Source of the DNA: UBA4736 sp002404015
GTDB lineage: Bacteria > Chloroflexota > Dormibacteria > Dormibacterales > Dormibacteraceae
Reading direction: 5' to 3'
Assembly (NCBI GenBank): GCA_036747295.1
Contig: DAIOCN010000046.1
Location: forward strand, 1-10,226
Length of the DNA: 10,226 bases
Both the position numbers and the translations under genes were made by a program. The notes beneath the pieces were generated by a model that was given only the letters and a program-made list of their open reading frames with translations, was not told where the DNA came from and did not search any database. Shown here piece by piece: positions 1 to 5,638 of this stretch; within the stretch, counting starts at the first letter, position 1; every line of letters begins with the position of its first letter.

Positions 1-22
1 GAAACCCGCCGGCGACCTCACT

Positions 23-31
23 ATTTTATCA
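23..31 (-). promoter_or_regulatory. Candidate extended -10 promoter downstream of yraN
   Basis: The minus strand reads TGATAAAAT here, an extended -10 (TG-N-TAAAAT), inside a short AT-rich island that stands out in a very GC-rich window. No good -35 is visible 16-18 nt upstream, which is tolerable for extended -10 promoters. It would fire leftward into the gene beyond the window edge, with a start site near position 15. This is a motif match only. Confidence 0.35.
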
Positions 32-58
32 CGAACTTTGGTTCCAGGACACTAGGTT

Positions 59-424
59 TCAGAAGGGATCCTCGATCAGCTCCAGCTCGTCACCCTGAAC
101 CGACACCACCGCGAACTCGATCGGGCCCTGCCAGCCCGCCAGCGCCCGGTACTCGGCCGCCGCGGCGCCCAGGGCGCGACGCTTGCGCGCGTCTACCGCC
201 TCCGCCGGCGCGCCGAGCGCCGCCGAGCTGCGCGTCTTCACCTCGACCAGGACCAGCCGCTCCCCGTGACGGCAGATGAGGTCCAGCTCGCCCCGCCGGG
301 CCAGGAAGCCCGCGCCGATGACGCGGTAGCCGAGCCTCTCGAGGAAGCTCGCGGCAGCGGCCTCCCCGGCGCGGCCTAGACGGCGGCGGTGCTGAGCGCC
401 AGCACTTCTCGGATCGGCGCCCAC
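59..424 (-). CDS. yraN: YraN/UPF0102 family nuclease-fold protein
   Basis: Small protein of the UPF0102 family (about 121 aa, normal length), which has the PD-(D/E)XK nuclease fold; its cellular role is poorly defined. The family signature is complete: LGRAGE near residue 17, RRGELDLI at residues 43-50 with E46 and D48, and VEVKTR at 60-65 with E61 and K63. The acid/Lys core therefore looks intact. The start is uncertain. The only in-frame ATG/GTG/TTG near the domain is GTG at 422-424, giving a 49-nt overlap with the end of rnhB and no clear ribosome-binding site. Translation is probably coupled to rnhB, its usual neighbour. It is the last gene of the cluster in this window, 58 nt from the left edge. 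Confidence 0.88.
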   Translation of the reverse strand: MGADPRSAGAQHRRRLGRAGEAAAASFLERLGYRVIGAGFLARRGELDLICRHGERLVLVEVKTRSSAALGAPAEAVDARKRRALGAAAAEYRALAGWQGPIEFAVVSVQGDELELIEDPF

Positions 425-1023
425 GACATCCTGTGGATGGGGCTGGGGCCCAGCGCACGCAGCGCGCGCTTGTGGCTGGGCGTGGCGTAGCCCTTGTGGA
501 GGGCGAACCCGTAGCCGGGGTAGAGGCCGTCGTACTCGACCATGAGCCGGTCCCGGTGGACCTTGGCCACGATGCTCGCCGCCATGATGGAGGCGCAAAC
601 GGCGTCGCCCTTCACCACGCACATCTGGGGGAGCGGCAGGTCGGGCACGTCCCAGGCGTCCACCAGCAGGTACTGGGCGGACACGGCGAGGGCGTTCACG
701 GCACCCGTCATCGCCAGCTGGCGGGCGCGGGTCAGGCCGCCGCTGTCGATCTGGGAGGCTTCCACCACGCCGATCCCCCACGCCACCGCGAGGCGGCGTA
801 TCTGCCGGTCCAGCCGCTCGCGCTGCTCGGCTGTGAGCTGCTTGGAGTCGTTGAGGCCGGGCAGCCGGGCCCGCCAGGGCAGCACCACCGCCGCCGCCAC
901 CGCGGGGCCGGCGAGCGGGCCCAAGCCGACCTCGTCGATGCCGGCCACGACGCTGAAACCCATCTCCTGGGCGACCTTCTCGGAGGCCCACAGGAGCGGG
1001 CGGCGAGTCCGGCGCTTCTTCAC
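376..1023 (-). CDS. rnhB: Ribonuclease HII
   Basis: Cytoplasmic ribonuclease that cuts RNA in RNA/DNA hybrids and starts removal of single ribonucleotides from DNA. The 215-aa protein has a normal length and an apparently complete DEDD metal site: D30 and E31 in GIDEVGLGPLAGP, D122 in LLVDAWD and D140 in VVKGDAV. The AASIVAKVHRD block (148-158), YPGYGFALHKGY (168-179) and GPSPIHR (192-198) are also typical. Oddly, the usual GRG tripeptide that contacts the ribose 2'-OH is GLG (33-35). The start is GTG with a weak upstream Shine-Dalgarno; an ATG at codon 21 is possible but would leave a very short N-terminus. The gene follows rplS after 84 nt and overlaps yraN. Confidence 0.95.
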   Translation of the reverse strand: MKKRRTRRPLLWASEKVAQEMGFSVVAGIDEVGLGPLAGPAVAAAVVLPWRARLPGLNDSKQLTAEQRERLDRQIRRLAVAWGIGVVEASQIDSGGLTRARQLAMTGAVNALAVSAQYLLVDAWDVPDLPLPQMCVVKGDAVCASIMAASIVAKVHRDRLMVEYDGLYPGYGFALHKGYATPSHKRALRALGPSPIHRMSWAPIREVLALSTAAV

Positions 1024-1037
1024 GGACAGCAGCCTAG

Positions 1038-1094
1038 CTGGCGGCTCAGGCGAGTGGCAAGGCAGGTCGTTAAGGGCACCTGCCTCGCCGCCAG
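1038..1094 (-). repeat. Nested inverted repeats between rplS and rnhB
   Basis: Outer 8-nt arms CTGGCGGC (1038-1045) and GCCGCCAG (1087-1094) pair perfectly. They enclose inner 8-nt arms AGGCAGGT (1060-1067) and ACCTGCCT (1078-1085) with a 10-nt loop. A third pairing, GGCGAG (1049-1054) with CTCGCC (1084-1089), would compete with both. No T-run follows on the minus strand, so this is not a classical terminator. It fills the only sizeable gap in the operon and could act as a weak terminator, a processing site or an mRNA stability element. Confidence 0.6.
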
Positions 1095-1107
1095 AACAGC
1101 AGCCCTG

Positions 1108-1524
1108 CTAGCTGTCAGCGACGACTTCGGACTGCGCTGCCTTGGCCCGCTTGGCGGCCTTGGCGCTCCCCGGGGCGACCGGCTCGCGGCGCTCGCGGAT
1201 CCGGGCGTCCTTGCCCACCTTGCCGCGCAGGTAGTAGAGCCTGGCCTGGCGCACCTCGCCATGGCGCAGGACCTCGATCTTGTCGATGCGCGGCGAGTGG
1301 ATGAGGAACGTCCGCTCCACGCCGACACCGTGCGCCACCCGGCGCACCGTGAAGTTGCGGCGCAGGCCCCCGCCGGTGACCCTGATCACCAGGCCCTCGA
1401 AGACCTGGATGCGCTCCCGCGTCCCCTCGACCACCTTGGCGTGGACCTTGATCGTGTCGCCCGGCCGAAGCTCGGGGACGGACTCCTTCTGCTGCTCGCG
1501 CTCGAGCTCGTCGATGACGTTCAT
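1108..1524 (-). CDS. rplS: 50S ribosomal protein L19
   Basis: Large-subunit ribosomal protein at the 30S-50S interface. The 138-aa product carries the whole L19 fold: an N-terminal helix, PGDTIKVHAKVVEG (residues 21-34), a QVFEGLVI strand, the RRVAHGVGVERTFLIHSP loop and a C-terminal basic KIEVLRHGEVRQARLYYLR segment. It is about 20 residues longer than usual because of an Ala/Lys-rich tail after RERRE, which is common in GC-rich lineages. The ATG overlaps the trmD TGA in an ATGA junction. A GGAG-type ribosome-binding site lies 8 nt upstream, inside the last trmD codons, so coupling with trmD is likely. Confidence 0.97.
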   Translation of the reverse strand: MNVIDELEREQQKESVPELRPGDTIKVHAKVVEGTRERIQVFEGLVIRVTGGGLRRNFTVRRVAHGVGVERTFLIHSPRIDKIEVLRHGEVRQARLYYLRGKVGKDARIRERREPVAPGSAKAAKRAKAAQSEVVADS

Positions 1525-2189
1525 TTCGCTCTCTCCGTGATTCTCTTGGTTTTAGACCGCGCCTCGCGGCGCCGCCATTCGGCGATCGCCGCGTGGTCTC
1601 CCGACGTCAGGACTGCCGGCACCTTCAGGCCTCGGTACTCGGCCGGCCTCGTGTACTGGGGGAACCCGCCGGCCGCAGACGTGAAAACGTCCTGCTTCAG
1701 CGACTCCTCGTCGCCCACGACTCCCGGCACCAGCCGCGCCACCGCGTCGATCAGCACCATCGCCGGCAGCTCGGCGCCGCTCAGCACGTAGTCGCCGATC
1801 GAGACCTCGCGGTCGGCCAGCGCCTCACGGACCCGGTCGTCGACGCCCTCGTACCGGCCGCAGACGATGACCAGGCCCGGCTCGCCGGCCAGCTCGGCGG
1901 CCAGTGACTGGGTCAGAGGCTCGCCCCAGGGCTCCATCAGGATGACGGGACCGGGGTTCTGGGTGCGGATCGCCTCCACCGCCTCGAAGATCGGCTCCGG
2001 CTTCAGAACCATCCCGGCGCCGCCGCCGAACGGCATGTCGTCGACCTGCCGGTGCCGGTCGTGGGTGTAGGCGCGCAGGTCGTGGGCGTGGAGCGAGACC
2101 AGGCCCGCGGCGACCGCGCGGCCGACCACGCCTTGCCGGAACGCGGGCTCGAACACGTCCGGGAAGATGCTGACGACGTCGAAGCGCAC
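1521..2189 (-). CDS. trmD: tRNA (guanine-N1)-methyltransferase TrmD
   Basis: SPOUT-class enzyme that uses S-adenosylmethionine to make m1G37 in tRNAs and so prevents +1 frameshifting. The 222-aa protein has the expected motifs: SIFPDVFEP at the start, HDRHRQVDDMPFGGGAGMV around residues 43-61, CGRYEGVDDRV around 110-120 and the trefoil-knot segment SIGDYVLSGAELPAMVLIDA around 130-149. The C-terminal domain has QYTRPAEYRGLKVPAVLTSG. SGAELPA replaces the commoner SGGELPA, a mild change. Length is at the short end of the family range. The start is GTG, with GAGGAGGT 9 nt upstream formed by the last codons of rimM. Confidence 0.96.
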   Translation of the reverse strand: MRFDVVSIFPDVFEPAFRQGVVGRAVAAGLVSLHAHDLRAYTHDRHRQVDDMPFGGGAGMVLKPEPIFEAVEAIRTQNPGPVILMEPWGEPLTQSLAAELAGEPGLVIVCGRYEGVDDRVREALADREVSIGDYVLSGAELPAMVLIDAVARLVPGVVGDEESLKQDVFTSAAGGFPQYTRPAEYRGLKVPAVLTSGDHAAIAEWRRREARSKTKRITERAK

Positions 2190-2194
2190 CGAGG

Positions 2195-2686
2195 TCAGAC
2201 CTCCTCGAACTCGAGCAGCCAGTCAGCCACCAGGATCCGGCCCGCCTCCAGGTCCACCGCGACCACCGCCTCGCGGGTGGCCGGGATCAGCCGCTCGATG
2301 GTGCCCAGGTGGGCCACCCAGACATCGTTGGCCGGACGCTCGAGGATGTCCGAAAGCACGCCCAGCTCGGTGCCCGACTGGGTCGCGACCGGCAGGCCGA
2401 CCAGCTGGTGCGCGTAGTAGCTGCCAGGGGGCAGCCGGCGGGCGGCCGACTCCGGTATCTCCAGGTAGCGGCCCTGGAGCAGCGCTGCGCGGGTGCGGTC
2501 GTCGAGGCCGTGCAGCTTGACCACCAGCCCGGGCGCCCGGCGCCGGCTCCACTCCACCCGGTGGGTCTCGCCTTCCACGATCAGCTCGGCACCGGGCTGG
2601 AACCGGTCGTCGAAATCTGTCAAGGGCACGACCTTGACAGCTCCGTCCACCCCGAAGGCGCCTGCGACCTGGCCGACGCGGATCAT
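2195..2686 (-). CDS. rimM: Ribosome maturation factor RimM
   Basis: Assists late assembly of the 30S subunit head and binds ribosomal protein S19. The 163-aa protein shows the two RimM domains: an N-terminal barrel beginning VGQVAGAFGVDGAVKV (from residue 4), then a PRC-barrel domain beginning PPGSYYAHQLVGLPV (around 86-100) and containing the conserved PANDVWVAH and a closing IPATREAVVAVDLEAGRI block. I chose the ATG at 2684-2686: it sits right before the first conserved residues and 4 nt after the khpA stop, whereas an upstream TTG at 2705-2707 would add only seven unconserved residues. No strong ribosome-binding site precedes it, so re-initiation after khpA is plausible. It lies directly before trmD, as in many bacteria. 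Confidence 0.95.
   Translation of the reverse strand: MIRVGQVAGAFGVDGAVKVVPLTDFDDRFQPGAELIVEGETHRVEWSRRRAPGLVVKLHGLDDRTRAALLQGRYLEIPESAARRLPPGSYYAHQLVGLPVATQSGTELGVLSDILERPANDVWVAHLGTIERLIPATREAVVAVDLEAGRILVADWLLEFEEV
2199..2206 (-). promoter_or_regulatory. Ribosome-binding site of trmD inside rimM
   Basis: GAGGAGGT on the minus strand, 9 nt before the trmD GTG, is one of the strongest Shine-Dalgarno matches in the window. It is built from the final Glu-Glu-Val codons of rimM, whose TGA lies between it and the trmD start. This fixes the trmD start and points to coupled translation. Confidence 0.75.
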
Positions 2687-2690
2687 CGCG

Positions 2691-3101
2691 TCATTTGGTG
2701 TTCGCAAGGTCCACGAACACCCGCTTGCGCTCGCGCAGGGAAGCCACTCGCACGAGGTTCCGGATCGCCTCGATGTTGCGACCCGCCTTGCCGATCAGGC
2801 GGCCGACGTCGTCGTCGGCCATCTTCACTTTGAGAGCGACCGTGCCGTGGCCGCGCTCGACCGCGTTGACGTCGACCTCGTCCGGCTTGTCCGCCACCGA
2901 CTTCGCGATCCACTCGACCAGGCCTCGGTAGTCCACCGGCGGCCCCGGAGGACCCGAGTAGCCGCGCCGAAACCCGCCCCGGTCGCCCCCGCGCTCGCCG
3001 CCGCCGGAGCCGCCTCTGTCGCCGCCGCCGCCGCCGCTCCCGAAGGCCCGTCGAAAGCCCCCCGGCCTATCCCGACTTTCGGGCCGCTGCGTATCGCTCA
3101 A
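2691..3101 (-). CDS. khpA: KH-domain RNA-binding protein (KhpA/YlqC-like) with Gly/Arg-rich N-terminus
   Basis: The C-terminal 80 residues (about 57-136) form a single KH RNA-binding domain of the KhpA/YlqC type: LVEWIAKSVADKPDEVDV, then the nucleic-acid-binding GxxG loop in VGRLIGKAGRNIEAIR (about 104-119) and RERKRVFVDL. KhpA proteins are usually about 75-85 aa and bind RNA, often together with KhpB. Here about 55 extra residues precede the domain, dominated by Gly, Arg, Asp and Ser with several RGG-like units, and are predicted to be disordered. The TTG start is backed by AAGGGAGGGG 4 nt upstream; a GTG at 2934-2936 would give a standard-length protein but has no ribosome-binding site. It overlaps the end of rpsP by 35 nt and precedes rimM by 4 nt. 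Confidence 0.88.
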   Translation of the reverse strand: MSDTQRPESRDRPGGFRRAFGSGGGGGDRGGSGGGERGGDRGGFRRGYSGPPGPPVDYRGLVEWIAKSVADKPDEVDVNAVERGHGTVALKVKMADDDVGRLIGKAGRNIEAIRNLVRVASLRERKRVFVDLANTK

Positions 3102-3336
3102 GGATCCCCTCCCTTTTCAAGAGGCTGCGGGCGGCGTCGGAGGGCTGCGCGCCCTGGCTGAGCCACTTCGCCACCTTCTCTTCGTCGATCTTCACGGTCG
3201 CCGGCTCGGTCAGCGGGTCGTAGTAGCCGAGCTGGTCGATGAACCGGCCGTCCCGCGGTGAGCGGGCGTCCGAAACCACGAGCCGGTAGAAGGGCCGCTT
3301 CTTGGCCCCTCTCCGAGTCAGCCTGATCTTTACCAA
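3067..3336 (-). CDS. rpsP: 30S ribosomal protein S16
   Basis: Small-subunit protein needed for 30S assembly. The 89-aa product matches S16 along its whole length: MVKIRLTRRGAKKRPFYRLV at the N-terminus, VSDARSPRDGRFIDQLGYYD (residues 21-40), then KIDEEKVAKWLSQGAQPSD and a C-terminal helix. The start is TTG at 3334-3336. It is fixed by homology to the universal M-V-K-I-R start and by a perfect AGGAGG 6 nt upstream (3343-3348). The open frame continues further upstream, but those residues are unlike S16. The gene lies 19 nt after ffh and its 3' end overlaps khpA. Confidence 0.97.
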   Translation of the reverse strand: MVKIRLTRRGAKKRPFYRLVVSDARSPRDGRFIDQLGYYDPLTEPATVKIDEEKVAKWLSQGAQPSDAARSLLKREGILERYAAARKSG

Positions 3337-3342
3337 TGCATG

Positions 3343-3348
3343 CCTCCT
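3343..3348 (-). promoter_or_regulatory. Ribosome-binding site of rpsP
   Basis: A perfect AGGAGG on the minus strand lies 6 nt before a TTG codon. It decides the otherwise easily missed TTG start of rpsP, in the short gap after the ffh stop codon. Confidence 0.8.
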
Positions 3349-3355
3349 GTGATTG

Positions 3356-4696
3356 TCAGCCGCCGAGCAGGCGGCCGAATGCGCCGAGCCCGCCGCGGGC
3401 ACGGCCCTTGGGGGTGGCGAACTGCTTCACCAGCTGCTGCATCTGCTCGCGCGCCTTCAGCAGCCGGTTTACGTCTGCGACCTGGACTCCGCTGCCGCTG
3501 GCGATCCGGCGCCGGCGGCTCCCGTCGATCACGTCTGGGTGGGCCCGCTCCCGGGCGGTCATCGAGAGGATGATCGCCTCCATCTTGCGGACCTGCAGCT
3601 CGGGATCGGCCTCGCCCATCTGGCCCTTAAGCTGGCCGGCCCCGGGCATCATGTCGATCACGCTGGCCACCGAGCCCATGCTCTTCAGCTGCCGGATCTG
3701 GAGCAGGAAGTCGTCGAACGTCAGGTGGCCGGAGCGCAGGTTCCTCTCGACCTGCTTGGCGGCCTCGGGGTCGACCGCACGCCCGGCCTTCTCGATCAGG
3801 CTGAGCATGTCGCCCATTCCCAGGATCCGCGACGCCATCCGGTCGGCGTGGAACACCTCCAGGTCGGCCGGCTTCTCGCCGACGCCGGCGAACCGCACCT
3901 GCTGGCCGGTCGCGTAGCGCAGCGAGAGTGCGGCGCCGCCCCTGGCGTCGCCGTCGAGCTTGGTGAGGATGACGCCCGACACGTCGACTGCGTCATGGAA
4001 GGCCCGGCCGACATTGACCGCCTCCTGGCCGGTCATGGCGTCCGCGACGAGAAGGGCCTCGCTGACCGGGATCGCGGCGCGCAGGCGGCGCAGCTCGTCC
4101 ATGAGCTCAGCATCGGCGTGCAGGCGGCCGGCGGTGTCGAGGATTACCAGGTCGTCGCCCGCGGCCGAGGCCGCTGCCAGCGCCTCCCGGGCGATCTCCT
4201 CGACCGGTCCCGAACCGCTGTGGAAGTCGACGCCCTCGCGCTCCGCCAAGGTGCGGAGCTGCTGCACCGCGGCCGGCCGGCGGAGGTCCAGGGCGACCAC
4301 CATCGGCCGCCGACCGTCGCGCCTTCCGAGCAGCGCCAGCTTGACGCTGGTCGTGGTCTTGCCGGAACCCTGCAGGCCGACCAGCATCAGCACGGTGGGC
4401 GGCTCGGGGGAGTAGTGCAGGCCGTCCGAGTTGGCGCCCAGCAGGTCGACCAGCTCCTCGTGCACGACCTTCACCACCTGCTGGGCAGGGGTGAGGCTCT
4501 GGCTGACCTCGGCGCCCGTCACCCGCGCCCGGATCTTCTCGCCGAACTCCTTCACGACCTTGTAGTTGACGTCGGCCTCGAGGAGCGCCATGCGGACCTC
4601 CTTCAGGGCCGCCTCCACGTCCTCGGGGCGCAGAACCCCGCGCCCCGTGAGCTTCTTGAGGGCCGCGCCCAAGCGGTCGCTGAGGCTCTCGAACAT
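3356..4696 (-). CDS. ffh: Signal recognition particle GTPase Ffh
   Basis: Protein subunit of the signal recognition particle; it binds hydrophobic signal sequences as they leave the ribosome and passes the complex to FtsY at the membrane. The 446-aa product has the N domain (1-95), the G domain with P-loop GLQGSGKTT (107-115), LDLRRPAA (136-143), DTAGR (187-191) and TKLDGDARGG (245-254), and the RNA-binding M domain with SMGSVASV (339-346) and SRRRRIASGSG (393-403). The C-terminal tail after 425 is Gly/Arg-rich and has few methionines compared with E. coli Ffh. The ATG overlaps the upstream TGA by one base (TGATG), with a GGGAG site 10 nt upstream, so it should be co-translated with ylxM. Its receptor gene, ftsY, is also in this window. 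Confidence 0.98.
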   Translation of the reverse strand: MFESLSDRLGAALKKLTGRGVLRPEDVEAALKEVRMALLEADVNYKVVKEFGEKIRARVTGAEVSQSLTPAQQVVKVVHEELVDLLGANSDGLHYSPEPPTVLMLVGLQGSGKTTTSVKLALLGRRDGRRPMVVALDLRRPAAVQQLRTLAEREGVDFHSGSGPVEEIAREALAAASAAGDDLVILDTAGRLHADAELMDELRRLRAAIPVSEALLVADAMTGQEAVNVGRAFHDAVDVSGVILTKLDGDARGGAALSLRYATGQQVRFAGVGEKPADLEVFHADRMASRILGMGDMLSLIEKAGRAVDPEAAKQVERNLRSGHLTFDDFLLQIRQLKSMGSVASVIDMMPGAGQLKGQMGEADPELQVRKMEAIILSMTARERAHPDVIDGSRRRRIASGSGVQVADVNRLLKAREQMQQLVKQFATPKGRARGGLGAFGRLLGG

Positions 4697-5010
4697 CAGG
4701 CGCTGACTCCCAGCCGCGTCTCCAGGCGGACCAGCCGCCGCCTGACCTCGCCCAGCTCGCGCGCCATCGCGGCCCGCTCCGCGAGGAGCCCAAGGCGCGT
4801 CTCGTACTCCTCCATCGACTGGGCCGCGCGGCGGACCAGGTCGTGGACCGCGGCCCGGGAGGTCTCCCGGGCCTGAGCGACCTCAGCCAACGACCAGTCC
4901 CGACCCAGGTAGAGGTCGAGGATCTCTCGCTGGTGGTCGGTCAGCAGCGAGCCGTAGCGTTCGAAGAGAGCGACGTGGCGCTCACGGGACCGCAGAGTGT
5001 CAAGGCCCAT
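4696..5010 (-). CDS. ylxM: YlxM-like HTH protein (UPF0122)
   Basis: A 104-aa protein with a sigma-factor-like helix-turn-helix: YGSLLTDHQREILDLYLGRD (residues 19-38) then SLAEVAQARETSRAAVHDLVRR (about 40-61), as in the YlxM family encoded just before ffh. YlxM has been linked to SRP function in Gram-positive bacteria. The C-terminal 40 residues form a charged helix, likely a coiled coil, longer than in the shortest family members. It is first in the cluster, so this is where the operon promoter should be. The ATG has no Shine-Dalgarno and sits in the 4-bp centre of a perfect inverted repeat. A TATCCT hexamer lies 8 nt upstream, suggesting a leaderless or nearly leaderless transcript. Confidence 0.88.
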   Translation of the reverse strand: MGLDTLRSRERHVALFERYGSLLTDHQREILDLYLGRDWSLAEVAQARETSRAAVHDLVRRAAQSMEEYETRLGLLAERAAMARELGEVRRRLVRLETRLGVSA

Positions 5011-5018
5011 GCCTTGAC
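4999..5018. repeat. Perfect inverted repeat over the ylxM start codon
   Basis: GTCAAGGC (4999-5006) and GCCTTGAC (5011-5018) are perfect 8-nt arms around a 4-nt centre holding the ylxM ATG. In mRNA this would be a hairpin with the start codon in the loop. If the transcript starts at or near the ATG, it is better read as a two-fold-symmetric protein-binding site over the start of the operon. Confidence 0.7.
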
Positions 5019-5024
5019 AGGATA
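5019..5024 (-). promoter_or_regulatory. Candidate -10 box of the ylxM-ffh operon
   Basis: TATCCT on the minus strand fits TANNNT and lies 8 nt before the ylxM ATG. No TTGACA-like -35 is seen 16-18 nt upstream. The absence of a Shine-Dalgarno for ylxM agrees with transcription starting at or next to the start codon. This is inferred from motif and spacing only. Confidence 0.4.
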
Positions 5025-5047
5025 CCGTAACTTGGGGATCCGGAGCT

Positions 5048-5074
5048 CTAGCAGGGTGCTCAACGGCCTGCTAG
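5048..5074. repeat. Inverted repeat at the end of the Mrr-like gene
   Basis: CTAGCAGG (5048-5055) and CCTGCTAG (5067-5074) are perfect 8-nt arms with an 11-nt loop. The right arm contains the TAG stop of the Mrr-like gene, which is transcribed leftward. No T-run follows, so it may be a U-less terminator that separates this gene from ylxM, or an mRNA 3' end structure. Confidence 0.5.
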
Positions 5075-5535
5075 GCCACGCGGAGAGGCGCGCCGGCGCC
5101 GATGGTCCGCTTCTGGGCGGCCGCGATGCGGAGCAGGGCGTCCCCGTCCAGGAGGTCGACGCCGAGCTTGCCGCCGAGCTGCTCCGCCAGCCATGTGAAC
5201 GTGCCGCCCGTGACCAGGATCGTCCGCACGGCGCCGAACGCGATGCCGGCCCGGTGCACGGCGGCCACCCGATTGTCGCCCATCCGTATCTCGCGCCAGT
5301 TCTGGAGCTGGAGGAGGACGGTCGACCCGTCGGTGATCAGCTCCAGGTCGAGCCGACCCCCGAACTCCCAGTGCCGGACCTCGTAGCCCTGGCCCCGGAA
5401 ATGCTGGACGACGACGGCCTCGATCTCCTCGCGGGGAGCGCTCAGCAGGCATTCGCGGGCGACCCGGCGGGTGGCCTCGGAGCGTCTCTCCGCGTCGAGC
5501 CGGCGCCGCGTCCGCCAGTCGCCCCAGACGCCCAC
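5071..5535 (-). CDS. Mrr-like restriction-endonuclease-fold protein, probably catalytically dead
   Basis: The 154-aa product ends in a domain like the Mrr catalytic (PD-(D/E)XK) family: VVQHFRGQGYEVRHWEFGGRLDLELI (residues 43-67, quoted only to locate the region) gives the first helix and D63. It continues with LLQLQNW (74-80), a helix, TILVTGGTFTWLAEQLG (105-121) and VDLLDGDALLRI (126-137). Family members usually read Q-x-K where this has Q76-L-Q78, so the catalytic lysine is replaced by Gln. No DNA methyltransferase or specificity subunit is adjacent. It may be a DNA-binding or scaffold relative. I prefer the GTG at 5533-5535, with a GATTCT hexamer exactly 6 nt upstream; a GTG at 5590-5592 would add 19 residues. 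Neither has a Shine-Dalgarno. Confidence 0.7.
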   Translation of the reverse strand: MGVWGDWRTRRRLDAERRSEATRRVARECLLSAPREEIEAVVVQHFRGQGYEVRHWEFGGRLDLELITDGSTVLLQLQNWREIRMGDNRVAAVHRAGIAFGAVRTILVTGGTFTWLAEQLGGKLGVDLLDGDALLRIAAAQKRTIGAGAPLRVA

Positions 5536-5608
5536 GTGGGAAGAATCGAGCCGGGCGCGCGGAAAGGCGAGGTCATTGCGCGAACAACTCACCGTCGAAA
5601 CGGAGTGG

Positions 5609-5638
5609 TTGACCTGGACCCGCCCGACAAGGCATGGT
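5609..5638 (+). promoter_or_regulatory. Weak candidate promoter of the LysM-transglycosylase gene
   Basis: TTGACC (5609-5614) is followed after 18 nt by CATGGT (5633-5638). The -35 is good and the -10 is poor. If it is used, the transcript would begin only a few bases before the ATG at 5649 and the ATG at 5634 could not be used. Low certainty. Confidence 0.25.

Noticed and set aside
1..58. GAAACC/GGTTTC ends of the left-edge spacer as a mobile-element border
   Set aside because: Only 6 nt, no target duplication and no transposase; probably chance.
433..1791. Long plus-strand open frame across rnhB, rplS and trmD
   Set aside because: It is antisense to three firmly identified genes; long shadow frames are expected at this GC content.
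3353..4876. 507-codon plus-strand frame over ffh
   Set aside because: Antisense to ffh and ylxM, low-complexity composition and no family resemblance.
5014..5031. Plus-strand TTGACA next to the ylxM start as a rightward promoter
   Set aside because: No -10 box at 16-18 nt, and the nearest downstream gene on that strand begins 600 bp away; it is part of the inverted repeat.
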